From Pyrenopolyporus hunteri (Eukaryota > Ascomycota > Sordariomycetes > Xylariales > Hypoxylaceae), in NCBI GenBank assembly GCA_902806595.1, contig CADCXC010000037.1, positions 3,038,001 to 3,102,000 of the forward strand: 64,000 nt of DNA, read 5' to 3'. Made by a program: the position numbers and the translations under genes. Shown here piece after piece: positions 1 through 11,368 of the stretch (its first letter is position 1; each line of letters opens with the position of its first letter). The notes beneath the pieces are model-generated. The model had not been told where the DNA came from. It ran no database searches and saw only the letters and a program-made list of their open reading frames with translations.

Positions 1-102
1 GCGCGGGTCACGTCACATCATCCCTTATTTTCCCCAGTACTACCTATTTCCACCTCGAGCATGTTGAAGTAATAATACCAAAACTAATATCCACCGCCGC
101 AG

Positions 103-1125
103 AAGCAGAAAGCACTCCAGAGCAAGTATATCAGCTCGTTACAGGTCTAATAGAAGAGGACCTTCTCCTCCTGCTGGCTCAGGCCCTACATCGTCTCCCT
201 TTCGAATCCCGCAAAGACACCCAGGTCATCTTCTCCTACGTCTTCCGTTTTCGACCTCCGACGGCATCACCAAAGACGGACCCAGTCGCATTAAGCTACG
301 TGGTCAACAACAAACCCCAGGTCCTGCTAGAGTTATGTCGAGGTTATGATCACAAGGAAAGCGCTACTCCTGCCGGCACGGTGCTCCGCGAGGTTTTGAA
401 GAGCGAGGCAGCGGCTGCTATCATACTATACGATGATGGAGAGGAGCCCGGTTCTAGCCTTAAAGGCGTAACGGCCATTGATCGGGAGCGACCACAGAGC
501 GGCTATGGAGTTTTTTGGCGATTTTTCGATTGGATTGACAAGAGCTCATTCGAAGTTGCCGCCGACGCTTTTACTACTTTCAGGGTAGGTCAAAGGACGA
601 AACTAAGGAATCATAGTCCTCCCTAACGAGTGTTTGCCTTAGGAACTTTTAACGAAACACAAAGAGCTTGTGCCGAGATATCTCTCGATAAACTTCGAGC
701 TCTTCTTCGACAAATACAACAATGTCCTGGTGCAGTCGAACAGCTATGTGACGAAGCGGCAGTCGATCAAGTTGCTCGGCGAGATATTGCTCGACCGTTC
801 CAACTACAACGTTATGACCGCATACGTCGACCGAGGTGAGCACCTCAAGATCTGCATGAACCTGCTGCGCAGCGACCGCAAGATGGTACAGTACGAGGGC
901 TTCCACGTCTTCAAGGTCTTTGTGGCCAACCCCCACAAGTCCATCGCCGTGCAGAAGATCCTGCTCATGAACCGCGAGAAGCTCCTGAACTTCCTCTCGC
1001 ATTTCCTCGAGGACCGAACCGACGACGAGCAGTTCATCGATGAGCGTGAATTCCTAATCAAGCAGATCCGGAACATGCCCCCGAACCCCGTCCCCCCGAC
1101 TCGCCAGATGAGCCAAGCGGTTTAG
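103..1125 (+). CDS. hymA: MO25/HymA family scaffold protein (5' end missing)
   Basis: Two exons are visible, 103-584 and 643-1125, joined in phase 0 across a 58-nt intron (585-642; donor GTAGGT, acceptor TTAG). The joined product reads through the armadillo-like MO25 signature: PFESRKDTQVIFSYVFRFRP near the front, then ELLTKHKELVPRYL, FDKYNNVLVQSNSYVTKRQS, LLGEILLDRSNYNVM and KMVQYEGFHVFKVFVANPHK. The first visible exon probably starts at 103, after an acceptor at 101-102 with a CTAAT branch site at 84-88, so the N-terminal exon or exons lie outside the window or in its first bases. MO25 proteins bind STE20/LKB1-type germinal-centre kinases as allosteric scaffolds; in Aspergillus, hymA is needed for conidiophore development, and in the RAM/SIN-like networks it supports polarity and septation. 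It is convergent with the dehydrogenase downstream. Identity is confident; the 5' boundary is inferred. Confidence 0.93.
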
Positions 1126-1554
1126 GGGGAGATACTAACGGAACTGGGACCGGGCTCGCGCCAGGGAGTATACGTTCTGGAGCTTCAACCGCATCCAAAC
1201 TTGCACTTACACTAGGTGGCCTGGATATCGAAGACAAACAGTAGACGTACGAGCAGCCGTCATGGCAATCATTATGTGCATGTATGTTAGGCGTTTTAGG
1301 TGATGACGGGACAAACAAAAAGCCGATCGCAATGGAAATCAATAGGTAACGCAACTTTCATAAAGATTCAGATTTAAGTCATAGAGGCCATGCTTGTCAA
1401 TGCCTCTAGGGGCTGTGGTGAACCACGGGTACCGCATAGCTTAGCCTAGCCCCCCTGTCGAGGTCCTCCAAGGCGTTAGGTAGTCCTAAAGAAGCAAACA
1501 TCGGGGAAGCCATCCCGTGCGTGACATATCCTTCCTCAGCCACACACCCATAGA
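1126..1554. other. Convergent intergenic spacer
   Basis: This is the 3'-to-3' spacer between hymA and the short-chain dehydrogenase. It should hold both 3' UTRs. I see no coding signal or repeat in it. Confidence 0.6.
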
Positions 1555-2653
1555 TCATTTCTTGGCCATCCACGCCGCAAACTCATCCTTAAACTCATCG
1601 CGCCAACGGCTCAGCGGCGGCCGGCCCTTCACCGCGTCGTCGGCCGTCCACAGTATCCGAAGCCTATCGGTCTCCTCGTCCACGTCGTTGTCCGGACACA
1701 GCACCCAGAACTTCCCTTCTCCCATCTTCCGCTCCAGGTAATCCGCCACCTGGGCCGGGATCCACGGGGCTTCGGGCTTCGGGCGGTCCGAGGAAGCCCC
1801 CGCCAGCGGCGTCCACGTCCACCCCGGCACGAGCAGGTGCACGTCTATGTTCTTCTGGCGACGCAGGTCGAAGCTCAGCTGCTCCGCCAGCGCATTGACG
1901 GCCGCTTTGCTCGCGTTGTATGCCGGGTTGCCGGGCGGGTTGGTGATGCCCTGCTTAGAACCCGTGATCACGACTGCGGTGCGGTACGCCTCCGATGCGG
2001 CGGCCTTCTCCTTGATGAGCGGTAGGAGCGTCAAAATGCCGTTGACGACGCCGAAGAAATTCACGTCGAAAGTACGACGGAAGGCAGAGGCATCCGCGCC
2101 GGCTCCATCGAAGGCAGAGGTATCCGCGCCGGCTCCATCGAAGGTTGTGCTTGCGCTGACCCCGGCGTTGAGCGCTAGGAGGTTGATCTGGCCTATATGG
2201 GCAGAGATAGGTGTATACGTTTAGCATCAGATATCGAGGTCAAGGGGCCTAGGCTAGCGTGGTAGATAGGTAGGAAAATAATGGATATTCGTATGTCCGT
2301 ATCACACAACCATTTCTTCATTCCCACCCTCATCAACAGAGCTTCCTTACATGCGAATTCCCGCTATATCCACAGAACGAATCGCAAAATGGAATTGCAG
2401 AACACGTACCTCCGAATTCCTTCGTCACCTTATCCTTAAGCCTGTCCCAGTCCTCCAGTTTACTCACATCCATGAGGATGGTGCTAGCGGCGCTCCCAAG
2501 GCTCTCGCCGGCTCTGCCCAGGGTCTCGGCGTCCCAATCGGCGACCAGCACGCGCATGCCGTAGGCGACGCACTTCTGCGCAAGCGCAAGGCCGATACCC
2601 GACGCGCCGCCTGTAATCACGGCCGTGTTGGCCTTCCCGAAGATTGCCGACAT
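1555..2653 (-). CDS. Short-chain dehydrogenase/reductase (SDR)
   Basis: Two exons, 2653-2410 and 2192-1555, joined in phase 1 across a 217-nt intron (2409-2193, GTACGT...ATAG), give 293 residues. The product is a classical SDR, an NAD(P)(H)-dependent oxidoreductase, probably soluble. The Rossmann glycine motif TGGASGIG is at residues 14-21, NAG at 90-92, and the catalytic serine, tyrosine and lysine are S160, Y173 and K177 (YNASK). The C-terminus holds an unusual Trp-rich stretch (PGWTWTPLAG). Directly after NAG, a ten-residue block, FDGAGAD(T/A)SA, is present twice in tandem (residues 99-108 and 109-118), encoded by a 30-bp direct duplication at about 2075-2140. The substrate cannot be read from the sequence. 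The start ATG opens directly on the beta-alpha-beta fold, as expected. Confidence 0.9.
2075..2140 (-). repeat. 30-bp in-frame tandem duplication inside the SDR
   Basis: Two consecutive near-identical 30-nt units occur in exon 2 of the dehydrogenase. On the plus strand, both contain GCGCCGGCTCCATCGAAGG. They differ at one base in the codon that gives T in one copy and A in the other. Confidence 0.85.
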
Positions 2654-3249
2654 TTTAGGTAGGTATCTATCCCCGCAGGTATTTCTTCACTCGGATTCCG
2701 CAAATCCAGGATTAGGTTTTCCGACGGATGGTGATAGTTTTGTCTCGGACACAAGAGGGACGACTGCTCGACACCTATTACACGGCTAAGATATATATAT
2801 GTAGGTATATATGGGCATTATATTACGAGCAATGACCCCTGTTGCGTTCACTGTGTCTGGGGATATTCGTACAACGAGAACTCCCCGGGTTTCCTGAGGG
2901 GTTGGGAGTTCCCTCGAGACCTAAGCTCCGAAAAAAAAAAACGTCGGTGTTAAGATTATTGTAATAAAGGCCGATGCTACCACCGTACATCAACGGCATA
3001 ACGTAGCCCGTGGACAAAATACTCGTAGGCTGATCGCATACCGGTTTATTAAGAAATCATGCCATGTTGGAACCTCCAATTGGGGTCTCAGATATCCCTG
3101 CAGCCATCCCAGACTGCTCCCGGAACGCATTTGCTACCCGCGTCAATATCCCCGAGCGCAGACACGGATAAGCCCGCACGCCATACGCCATTACCGTGAC
3201 TACTAACCAATAATATGCCCAAATCTCGTTGTTACGTTTCGTTAGAAAA
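2654..3249. other. Intergenic, SDR promoter and 3' flank of the BAF60 gene
   Basis: It contains a TA-rich stretch at about 2788-2815, a possible promoter element for the dehydrogenase, and a short A run at 2931-2941. The 64-codon reading frame at 2823-3017 has no recognisable features and is not annotated. Confidence 0.5.
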
Positions 3250-5223
3250 CTATCGCTGTGGTTGAACAGGCTGCCTAGACAGCATGACCGTGACACTTTC
3301 GCGAGCGTTGACGGTGGACCAGATGCTATCCTTGCCTCCCTTCCTCCATTCGTCTCCGCTAGTCTCCTCGCCCACACCCCTCATCGACTCGCCCATGATC
3401 ACGTCCAGATCACGCTTCTGGGAACTCAGCCAGTCCCTCACGAAGGTAGCGGGATCTTCGCTGAGGGATGTTAGGAAAGCATGCTTCGCCTTCGATACGT
3501 GAATCGCCTGAATGATTATGGCAAGCTGTTCGTCAAAAGAGGCGACCTCCTTTAACATATTGGCGTACCCAGCGTTACTGAGGAACGAAAGCATCTTCTC
3601 ACGCAACGGATCGTCTACGGCGACGCGAACATCATAGATGGTGGGTTGCGGGTCTTTGTGGAACTCTTCGTCTAGTCGGATGGTGTAAGGAAGCTTGACC
3701 GGTTGCAGGGGCTTCAGATGCGGCGTAATATATTCGTGTAACTTAGGAATTGAGCCCGTCTCAATACCGAAGGCCTTACGAGCGAGTTAGTAAATCGTAA
3801 CCAAGCCACGCCTAGGACGGGAGTGGCTGCTACTCACCCTCCGCAAGAGATCGTCACAGCGGAAATCGCGCTTCTCCTCATCTTCTTGCAACCCTACTAG
3901 CTTGATGTATTCCCAAATCCCCATCACAATTTCCTGTCGGGTTGCCTCCGACATGTCTATAATGTCTTCTAGCTCCTGACTGACGGCATAACGCTCGGGC
4001 TCCTCGTGTCTGTAGAGATTAATCGTAATATTAAGATTCTCATCCCCGCTACGCTTGAATGTGAGTTCGTCGAAGTCGGCGGCGGCGGGAAGACTCGACG
4101 AAGGGCCAGCACGCTCCGGCTTCTTCCATTCAACGGCCTGGTCAATGCCCTTCCGATGGCTTGGAAAGTCCACGCTCAGTGCTTTGAAAAAGTGCGAGAA
4201 TCTGTACTTGGGAGTCTTCGCGGCCTTTGGTTTCGGGTCTTCCTCCATACGGTCGGGGTCGTCGGGCTTATCCCTGCCATCCCCACTATCCTCGCTCTCA
4301 TCATCCTTATCGAGGTCGTCATCGTCGTCTAACAGTCGCCCTTCAATCTTGACACGGTACGTGGGCTCTGGGTTGGAGCTGAAATCAAATGAATCGACAT
4401 TGAGGCCGCTCCCTTGCCAAATTTGATCTTCCGCCGTGTTGGTAATCCAAATCCGAAGCGTCTTCCACCGCTACACCATGTTTAGTTGATATGATTCCCC
4501 GCATCGCTCAAGACTTGTGACACGTACCTTCACGCTACGATTAACCGAGTCGACGATATCGAGACGTTTTCGCGTCATCGTCGCATCGAGCCGCCTTTCA
4601 AAGTCCCTGAGCTCGCGGTATCTCGCCGCCATGTCGCCGATGGTACAGTTGTCGATATTATCAGGGAGGTTTTTGTCCGTTGGTTTGCGACTGCGCCGCT
4701 TGGCCATCTCGACCTGTATGGCGGCGGCTTGTTGTTGCTGTGCGATCTGCGCCTGAGTCAGGGGCACCTGATGGTGAGGGCCGGACGACATCATGGGACC
4801 TGTGGTTACGGCAAAAGTAGTCAGAATCTTGAGGAAACGAGAAGGAGAAGCAGTGATAGCGGTAGCGGTAGCGGTAGCAATGATGGGAATGTACAAGTAA
4901 AGTAGAGGAACACAAGGTGCATGTGCATAGGTAGCAGTGGATTGGCAAAGAGTTTCGACTAATGATCAGTGGAGCCATGTGTGGATGTTGTGGATGTTGT
5001 GGATGTCTGTGGATGTCTGTGGGGTGGTTTCGCTGGATCGCCAGCAATTAAATACAACAAGAAAATGGAAATCATGCGGGTACTGGAAACCGCCAAAAGG
5101 CAGTCCATATGGCCGGTCAAGGTACATACCGATGCCTCCTCGTCGTTGTCCAGCCGAATGGGGGGTGCGCTGCTGCGGCGGCACCTGCTGCTGCTGCGGG
5201 TAAGGGCGGTAGCCGGGCTGCAT
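3250..5223 (-). CDS. SWIB/MDM2-domain subunit of SWI/SNF or RSC (BAF60/Rsc6/Ssr3-like)
   Basis: Four exons, 5223-5130, 4799-4528, 4470-3838 and 3774-3250, give 507 residues. Introns are 5129-4800 (330 nt), 4527-4471 (57 nt) and 3837-3775 (63 nt, with an ACTAAC branch site). All junctions keep frame. The N-terminus is Gln/Pro-rich. Next come a basic segment (KRRSRKPTDKNLPDNID) with a coiled-coil-like region (about residues 60-120), an acidic linker and then the SWIB domain at about 280-370 (YAVSQELEDIIDMSEATRQE, IWEYIKLVGLQ, AFGIETGSIPKLHEYITPHL). The C-terminal helical part is typical of BAF60. These proteins are non-catalytic subunits of ATP-dependent nucleosome remodellers in the nucleus and contact other subunits or transcription factors. 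Family membership is clear; whether it serves SWI/SNF or RSC cannot be told. The ATG at 5223 is the first in frame. Confidence 0.9.
4800..5129 (-). repeat. Long first intron with simple repeats
   Basis: Intron 1 of the SWIB gene contains tandem GGTAGC hexamers (about 4858-4880 on the plus strand) and a run of GTGGATGTT/GTGGATGTCT units (about 4980-5022). These are tandem-slippage sequences inside an intron much longer than its neighbours. Confidence 0.7.
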
Positions 5224-6535
5224 CTTGACGGTTTTGGTCTCGGGTTGAGCTCCGTGCTTCCGTCTGCTATTCGTTATACTAGGTTATTCTTTTTCTAAAA
5301 AATATATTCCTCGCTCTCTCGTCTCTTTTCTTTTTATTATTCGTTTGTGAGACTGGTCGCAAATATACCTACGTACACGCAGGTTCGGTAAGTTGTATGT
5401 AGGCACTGTAGCTCCACTGACCAGGTGTGCGACGCCAGTTTCGATCGCGATTGGGAATGGGGAAGAGGGCCCGAGTTATCTGGGTCGGAGATTTGGATGG
5501 TCGTTGGAAAAAGCGCGTGTCGCCTCGTCGCGGTGCGTTTGAATGATTGGAGAAGACTTTAGTTCGAGCTTGACTGGCTTGGCTAAGAGCGGGTTCGAGC
5601 AAAAAAATAAAAAAAAAAGGTGTGTATGGTTGGTTCAATGTTTCCAGCTCAAGATTCCTGGCCTAGATACCCCAAGTGGCTGGTGTGTGGTGGCTAGTGT
5701 GAATGTGTGTACCTGGGTACCCAGGTACCTAGGTAGGTGCCTATGTACCTAGGTATATATCATATGTGCCTCGTTCGAAGTGAGGCAAGTTGTCCGGATA
5801 CCTACCTACCTACCTACCTATTGAACTACCAGGTAGGTACCTAGGTACCGATCCCCTCCGACTTACATCCTATAGGTACCTACTTTTATACCACCATGAA
5901 GATATTCATATCTACAAGAGAAATGCGTATTATGTTCACAAATCAATAATCTTCATCGCTTTGACTATACCCAGCCGTTTCGCCGGTTCCGATATATTCA
6001 GCTACGTCTCGCTTAGACATATAGCGTATTGAGCCCATTTGGTTCGCCTACTTCTTACACATCTTACCTTCCTCGATTCCAGATACTCAATAGAGTACTC
6101 TATCCCAGCCCTTCGAAACAGAATAGCAACCTGACAGGCCCGGCATCCTTCGGCCTTCTCTTTTCCCCACGACCTAGGAACCCAAGGGAAACGTATATCG
6201 GAATATTATATTAGGGAATGTAAGGTATGGTCGTACGTGATGTAATCCTTCTAATCCATCTAAATCAGATGCCAAGCGCATACCTCAGCTGGAGGAGCAG
6301 GGCGGTGACAGGGAAACTCCCGGAATGCATGTGTTTTCATGTCGTGATGTGTACCCCTTCAAATATCACCAAAAAGCTTCCAAAGCCTACGCCTCGCTAG
6401 AACATGCCGAATATGAAAGAAGAGAAATCCCCGGGCCAGGGAAGAACTAGGCACGATCCGGTAGACAGCCGATCGAGTCGCATAAGACCGAGTGCTGGGT
6501 ATAAGACTTTCCAAGCTACTGCTATAAAGCTATCG
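5224..6535. other. Intergenic with dense GGTACC/CCTAGG repeats
   Basis: This holds the promoter side of the SWIB gene and the 3' side of the kinase gene. Between 5705 and 5880 there are stacked copies of the palindromic blocks GGTACC, CCTAGG and TACC tandem repeats. No coding signal is seen. Confidence 0.6.
5705..5880. repeat. Palindromic GGTACC/CCTAGG repeat cluster
   Basis: The stretch alternates GTACC, CCAGG, CCTAGG and a run of four TACC units at about 5800-5820, then CAGGTAGGTACCTAGGTACC. It is one of many such clusters in the intergenic DNA of this window. Confidence 0.85.
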
Positions 6536-9054
6536 TTAAAAAGCAGAGCCTAGCCCTTGCTTGGACTGTCGCTTGCTAAACCGATTGCGTTTCGCGTTGG
6601 CCGTATCCTCCAAACTTCCTTGACTCTTACTAATGTGATTGCGGTGAGACCTGTCGTTTATGTTATATCCTTCTGCACCGAACGTGCTCGCGGGGCTGGA
6701 CATAGATGATGACATCTCCCCAAAAGCGTTATCGCTAGTATACGAACGGCTGAGGTTGAGCGATACTGCAAAATCCCGAGCTTGCTGTAAACTTTCGAGC
6801 CAGTCTTCTGCCGTTGGTCGGGGCGGCTCGAGAGAAGACGGCGGCTTGACGTCTTCGAATGTATAATGAATACCGGCCTGATAAACGTGAGTATATACGT
6901 GACCAAAACTAGATAAGTGGGACTCACCGAATCTACACACCATACCGTCTGTCCTTTGGCGTCTACCTGGCTCCTCCACGAGCAGTCCGGCGTCAAGAGC
7001 GAGATCTCCATTTTCGTCTTCTTCTCCTCGCCCCCAGCAGGTGCCAAGACGATCCTCCCACTGGATGTGACCATTACTAACCGTTGTCTTTTCTTCGTCG
7101 TGCTGCCACCAAAGAACCGTGAGAACTTCCTGTGGCCCTCATCACCTTTATGGTGCGGGCTATTCGGTATCGGGGATGACATAACCATGAGGTCGCCAAG
7201 CCGGAGTATCCTCTCGTTCGTTCTGGTCAATACTGGCGACCACTCAATGTCCAATTGAGACGGCGGGGGGATGTCGGTAATAATCCTTCCCGGCGCCCGA
7301 GAAGAGCCGTTCAGTGCATTTCCCGTTGTAGGAGGCCGAGATGACGTAGATTGCTGGCCAGAAGGTGCCCCATTAAGTTGAATAATCTTGGGTTCCTGGG
7401 AAGGTGGCACGTATGGCCGTAATCGTGGTGCCTTGGTCTTCCACAAGATTTTACCAAATTGCTGGCCCTCGAAAAACTCATGGTTCTTGATGTGCTCAAT
7501 GGTAAGCCGCCTTGCCGGATCCAAGACTAGGCATCGCTCAACCAGATCTTTTGCTGCCGGTGGGAATCCCGGGGGGAATTCATAGTCAAGATTGACAATC
7601 TTCTGGAAAGTTAAGTATTCGGAACCGGCTTTGAAGGGTGGCCGGCCAGCCAGCAGTTGATAGATGATGCAACCAAACGCCCATAGATCGCTTGCCTTGC
7701 ACGCATTTTTGTTGGTGAGAAGCTCGGGGCTGACATATTCGGCCGTGCCCACAAAGGATGCCGCACGGCTGTCGTCATCTTGGTCTTTACTCCTGGAACT
7801 TGTTCCCGTATCCTCGATCCTGGGAGGGGCTTGTGGCGCTCTCGGGTCGCTCAATAATCTCGCCGTCCCGAAGTCGGTGATCTTGACATGCATTTGATCA
7901 TCGAGAAGGACGTTTTCTGGTTTTAGATCTCTATGGATTACGCCACGAGAGTGCATATACTCGATTGCATCTAGGATCTGAGCCCCGAAGAATCTCGTGC
8001 ATTCAACATCAAAGGTGCCCGTCTTTTTCAGGACGCCCAGGAGCTCGCCGCCGTTGCAGAGATCCAAAACATAATACAACGAGTTCTCGTCCTGGAAAGT
8101 GTAGTAAAGGCGTACGATGCCAGGGTGTTCCGTAAGGCGGTTGAGGGTGTCCTTCTCGATGTTGACATACTTTATCTTCCTCTCCTTAATAATATGTTTC
8201 TTCTCGAGAACCTTTATAGCGTACTCCTTGAGTGTCTGTCGGTCCGTAGCAAAGTATACGGTGCTGTATGAACCCTCTCCCAAAACCCGGCCGAAAGAAA
8301 AGTCTCGAACGCCCTTCTTGACTGACCTCATGACAGTCTTCCCAGTAGAGTCCACTTCCTTTCGCATCGATACAGCTGCTCCCCTGTCCTTCCATTCTTC
8401 ACTACTCTTGGACGCCGGCATGTCCGGCATGACGCCACGGGGTTCGGGCACGACAGGAACACCGGGAATCGAGGCATAGCCACCCCCCATGCCTTTAGAG
8501 CTCCGCCTAGGGGGAAGCGGACCACCCCCGGCGACGGCCTGCAGCTGGCGGTTCTGGTTATATTGTCGCTCCCTGTGGCTCGGCTCACGGGAAGGAATGC
8601 TCGGCGCATATTCCGACGGTGTCCTCGAATCCATCTTATTTGGGTTATTGTACGTAGGGGTCCTCGAAGGCTCGGTTCTCAGGATATGGTACGAGTTTGC
8701 AGCTTGGTCACGTTCTGCAGCCGTCGTGGTGCTGTAGAGCCCGGACGGGGGTCGAGAGGAAGAAGGGTTCGCGTATGATAACGCACCATTTTGTGCATGT
8801 GTAGACGCCTGGCTTTGGGAGTCGGCCGGCGTATTAGAGATGCCCATTGAACTCTCCGACACTCGTGACCGATTATGCGCGGTAGAGGAGTCAGGTTCGG
8901 AGGGGCGAAGGTCGGAGATGTTTTGGTTTGAGGTTACGTTGGCATCCTCGTCGATTTCTTGGGATGGGTCTGGCGTGGCATCATCATCATCTGGGTTTGC
9001 GATTCGTAAGCCACCCAAGGCCCTCGAAAGGCTGAGGTCGTTGTTCATGGTCAC
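6536..9054 (-). CDS. PDK1-type serine/threonine kinase with C-terminal PH domain (Pkh/Ksg1-like)
   Basis: Two exons, 9054-6928 and 6877-6536, joined in phase 0 over a 50-nt intron, give 822 residues. The N-terminal 250 residues are disordered and Ser/Pro-rich. The AGC-family kinase domain spans about 252-528: glycine loop GEGSYSTV (259-266), ATP lysine K281, HRDLKPEN (374-381), DFG (394-396) and SFVGTAEYVSPELL (433-446), which is the PDK1 hallmark in the activation loop. A PDK1-type PH-like domain follows at about 610-730 (RTNERILRLGDLMVMSS, VKRQRLVMVTSSGRIVLAP-like strands, ending across the splice site with AGIHYTFEDV). The enzyme phosphorylates the T-loop of AGC kinases such as Ypk, Pkc1 and Sch9, and in fungi it works in cell-wall integrity and sphingolipid signalling at the plasma membrane. 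A roughly 30-residue insertion lies between DFG and the activation segment, common in fungal members. Confidence 0.95.
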
Positions 9055-11368
9055 CGCAGACCAGAGCAGCAGTCAAGTTAACCGAACGTTGTTAATTCGT
9101 TAACCGACTATTGAGGGCTTGCTCGGTTGCCGTTCGAGTGGACGGCGGGACTGTATGTAGATATCAGAGCAGTGCGTCGAGGGGGTAAGGAAGCCCAGTC
9201 CGTACTGAGGGGAGAGGGTATTAGAAGGTGTCGCCCGTAACTTGTCGCCGACTGATGAGACCACAAGTGGTCCTAGAATGCAGGCTAAGCGTCTTTAGAA
9301 CCCACCTTACTACCAGGGGAAATCAACCTCGCAAGCTCAACAGTACCCCCGTTAGTGCCTCTAACAAGACCGGACCGCTAGCTGTGCCCAGGCGGACGTG
9401 CTACCTCGAGTAGGATGCTGCTCAGGGTCGGAACCTCCTCACCTATGAAGGTTATGGTATTGGATCATGTCAGGGTTAAGACGGAGAATATGAGTCGACA
9501 GGGCACACGGGACAGGGGTTCTGAGGAGAGAGGACGGCAGAAACAGGAGAGAGTACGTAGGGTAGAATGAGAGAGGAAGAGAATATGAGAGAGACAGATT
9601 CGATCTGGCGTCCGTAATTACTGCGCGTACAGTCCGCAGCAGTCTAGTTCCGCATGTAATTTTTCAACACGGCAGGGTAGCCGTGGGCAGAACACGGTCA
9701 GGACATTCAAATCTCAATCCAATTGCTGCCGTGCATGGACAAGGGCCCAACAAGAACGGGCGATGAGCATACTAACGCGCAAGTGGTACTGCAGGTTAAG
9801 TCGGATAGATTGGTCGATGCTAATTTCGTAAAAGAGTGGCAGGTCGAGCAAACTGGGAGGCCCAAGGCCTATGGGGTGTACCGAAGTATGCCTGTTAGGT
9901 ACGTAGGTACAATACAGCTGTCGAATTTGGGGGGGGTTTGATAAGGTGGGAACATTTGAATTTAGTAGTGCCTTGGGTACATCTAGCTAGCTATGAACGG
10001 TGGATTAAGCCTGCCTTCACATAGAGGCGAAGTTGTTAGCGCACTTCGTAATCAGGTACACTGTCTAAAATTCAGCATATGGACCGGCCATAGGGGCCCA
10101 GCGCCGTGAACTCAACGACCGGGCACTCCTATGTAGGTACGCATCGACTTATCATAGGTACCTAGGTACATGTGGTATAACCCAAGTACCTACATAAAAG
10201 CTTCGCATAGAAGAATTCATGGGTACCGGCATTTAACCAGCTAAGTTACTTCTTCAGAGATCGCATTTTTATCTTTTTCCATTACACCTAGTCTACCTAA
10301 ATATTAAGAACATAGGTACATAGGTAGGCACCTATATGGTAGGTATACTTACATCAGCAATCATGCTCCTATAAAATGCTTATGATGAAACGTGACGCTT
10401 ACCTCCCAAGTTACTATGGTAAGGTACCCAGGTAGGTACCTACATACCTAGGTATGTACCTTAGTTATATGGAATGGGTACAGAAACGGCAAACCTTCTT
10501 TGCTAGGTGTAAGTAATTCGCTAGGAAAGTAAATGTAAAGAGAGGCATGTAGGCAAGCAATTCAAAAGCTTTAGCTTAAGATATACCGACGGACCATAAG
10601 TTACCTAGGTACCTATTTATGTTCGTGAAGTATCCCTAAAGGCCTAGTACATGCATAAAATACATATAACTTAGACCTAAAGATAGGTACGTGTAGGTAG
10701 AACGTCTATATCTAGGTATGTAAGTACTTTAGTTCGAGGCTACCTGTTCTGTAGAAGTCTAGATAGTCATGTATCTAACGGCTTATCTACCTTTTCGTAA
10801 TAGAAGTTGAGACATAATCACTTAAACGAACACGCGAAACAACCTGGACTGTTTCCACAAGTATAAGGCATGTACGATAAGCTCCGTAGGTGCATACCTA
10901 CATGTAGGTACGTACGTAGGTATATAGATCAACCCAATCGTTGATTCGTTAGTACGGGAACCATTGCGCTAAATACCTAGGAAGGAGGTAGGTAGGTGAT
11001 GATTATACCCGCCTTCCAGCATACATACACAGAGACCTCATGCCATACGTAGGTACCTACCCATACTTACATATATACCACCTATACATCCTTATTACCC
11101 GTACTCTCCCGAAGGCCCAGTTAGAGAATGATGTCACAGCAAGACAGTATAGGGAAGCACCTGTTATATTCCATATATTATCTCCAGACCATACGAAACT
11201 ACAATGCCAGGGTAAAGGCTATACATTACTTACTACCTAGGTACTCACATACCTCCTTACGTGCCCTAAGTAGGTATCATAAGTAGGTCGTGTCCAACCA
11301 CACACGGTTTTGAGGAAAAAAAAAAAGACAATAAAATCGTACCTTGCTTAACTAGAGATCCTGTCAGT
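9055..11368. other. Intergenic: kinase leader plus repeat-rich spacer
   Basis: At 9475-9600 the plus strand is GA-rich, so the kinase transcript would carry a CT-rich leader here. From 9895 to 11300 the DNA is AT-rich and full of GGTACC/CCTAGG/GTAGGTA blocks (10130-10190, 10310-10470, 10600-10720, 10890-11060). None of the short reading frames has recognisable content. Confidence 0.55.
10310..11060. repeat. Dispersed GGTACC/CCTAGG palindromic repeats
   Basis: There are repeated short self-complementary blocks, for example GGTACCCAGGTAGGTACC at about 10421-10441, CCTAGGTACC at about 10603 and GTAGGTACGTACGTAGG at about 10904, separated by unique AT-rich sequence. Confidence 0.8.

Noticed and set aside
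2823..3017. 64-codon minus-strand frame
   Set aside because: Short, crosses an A homopolymer and lacks any feature; probably part of the 3' flank of a neighbouring gene.
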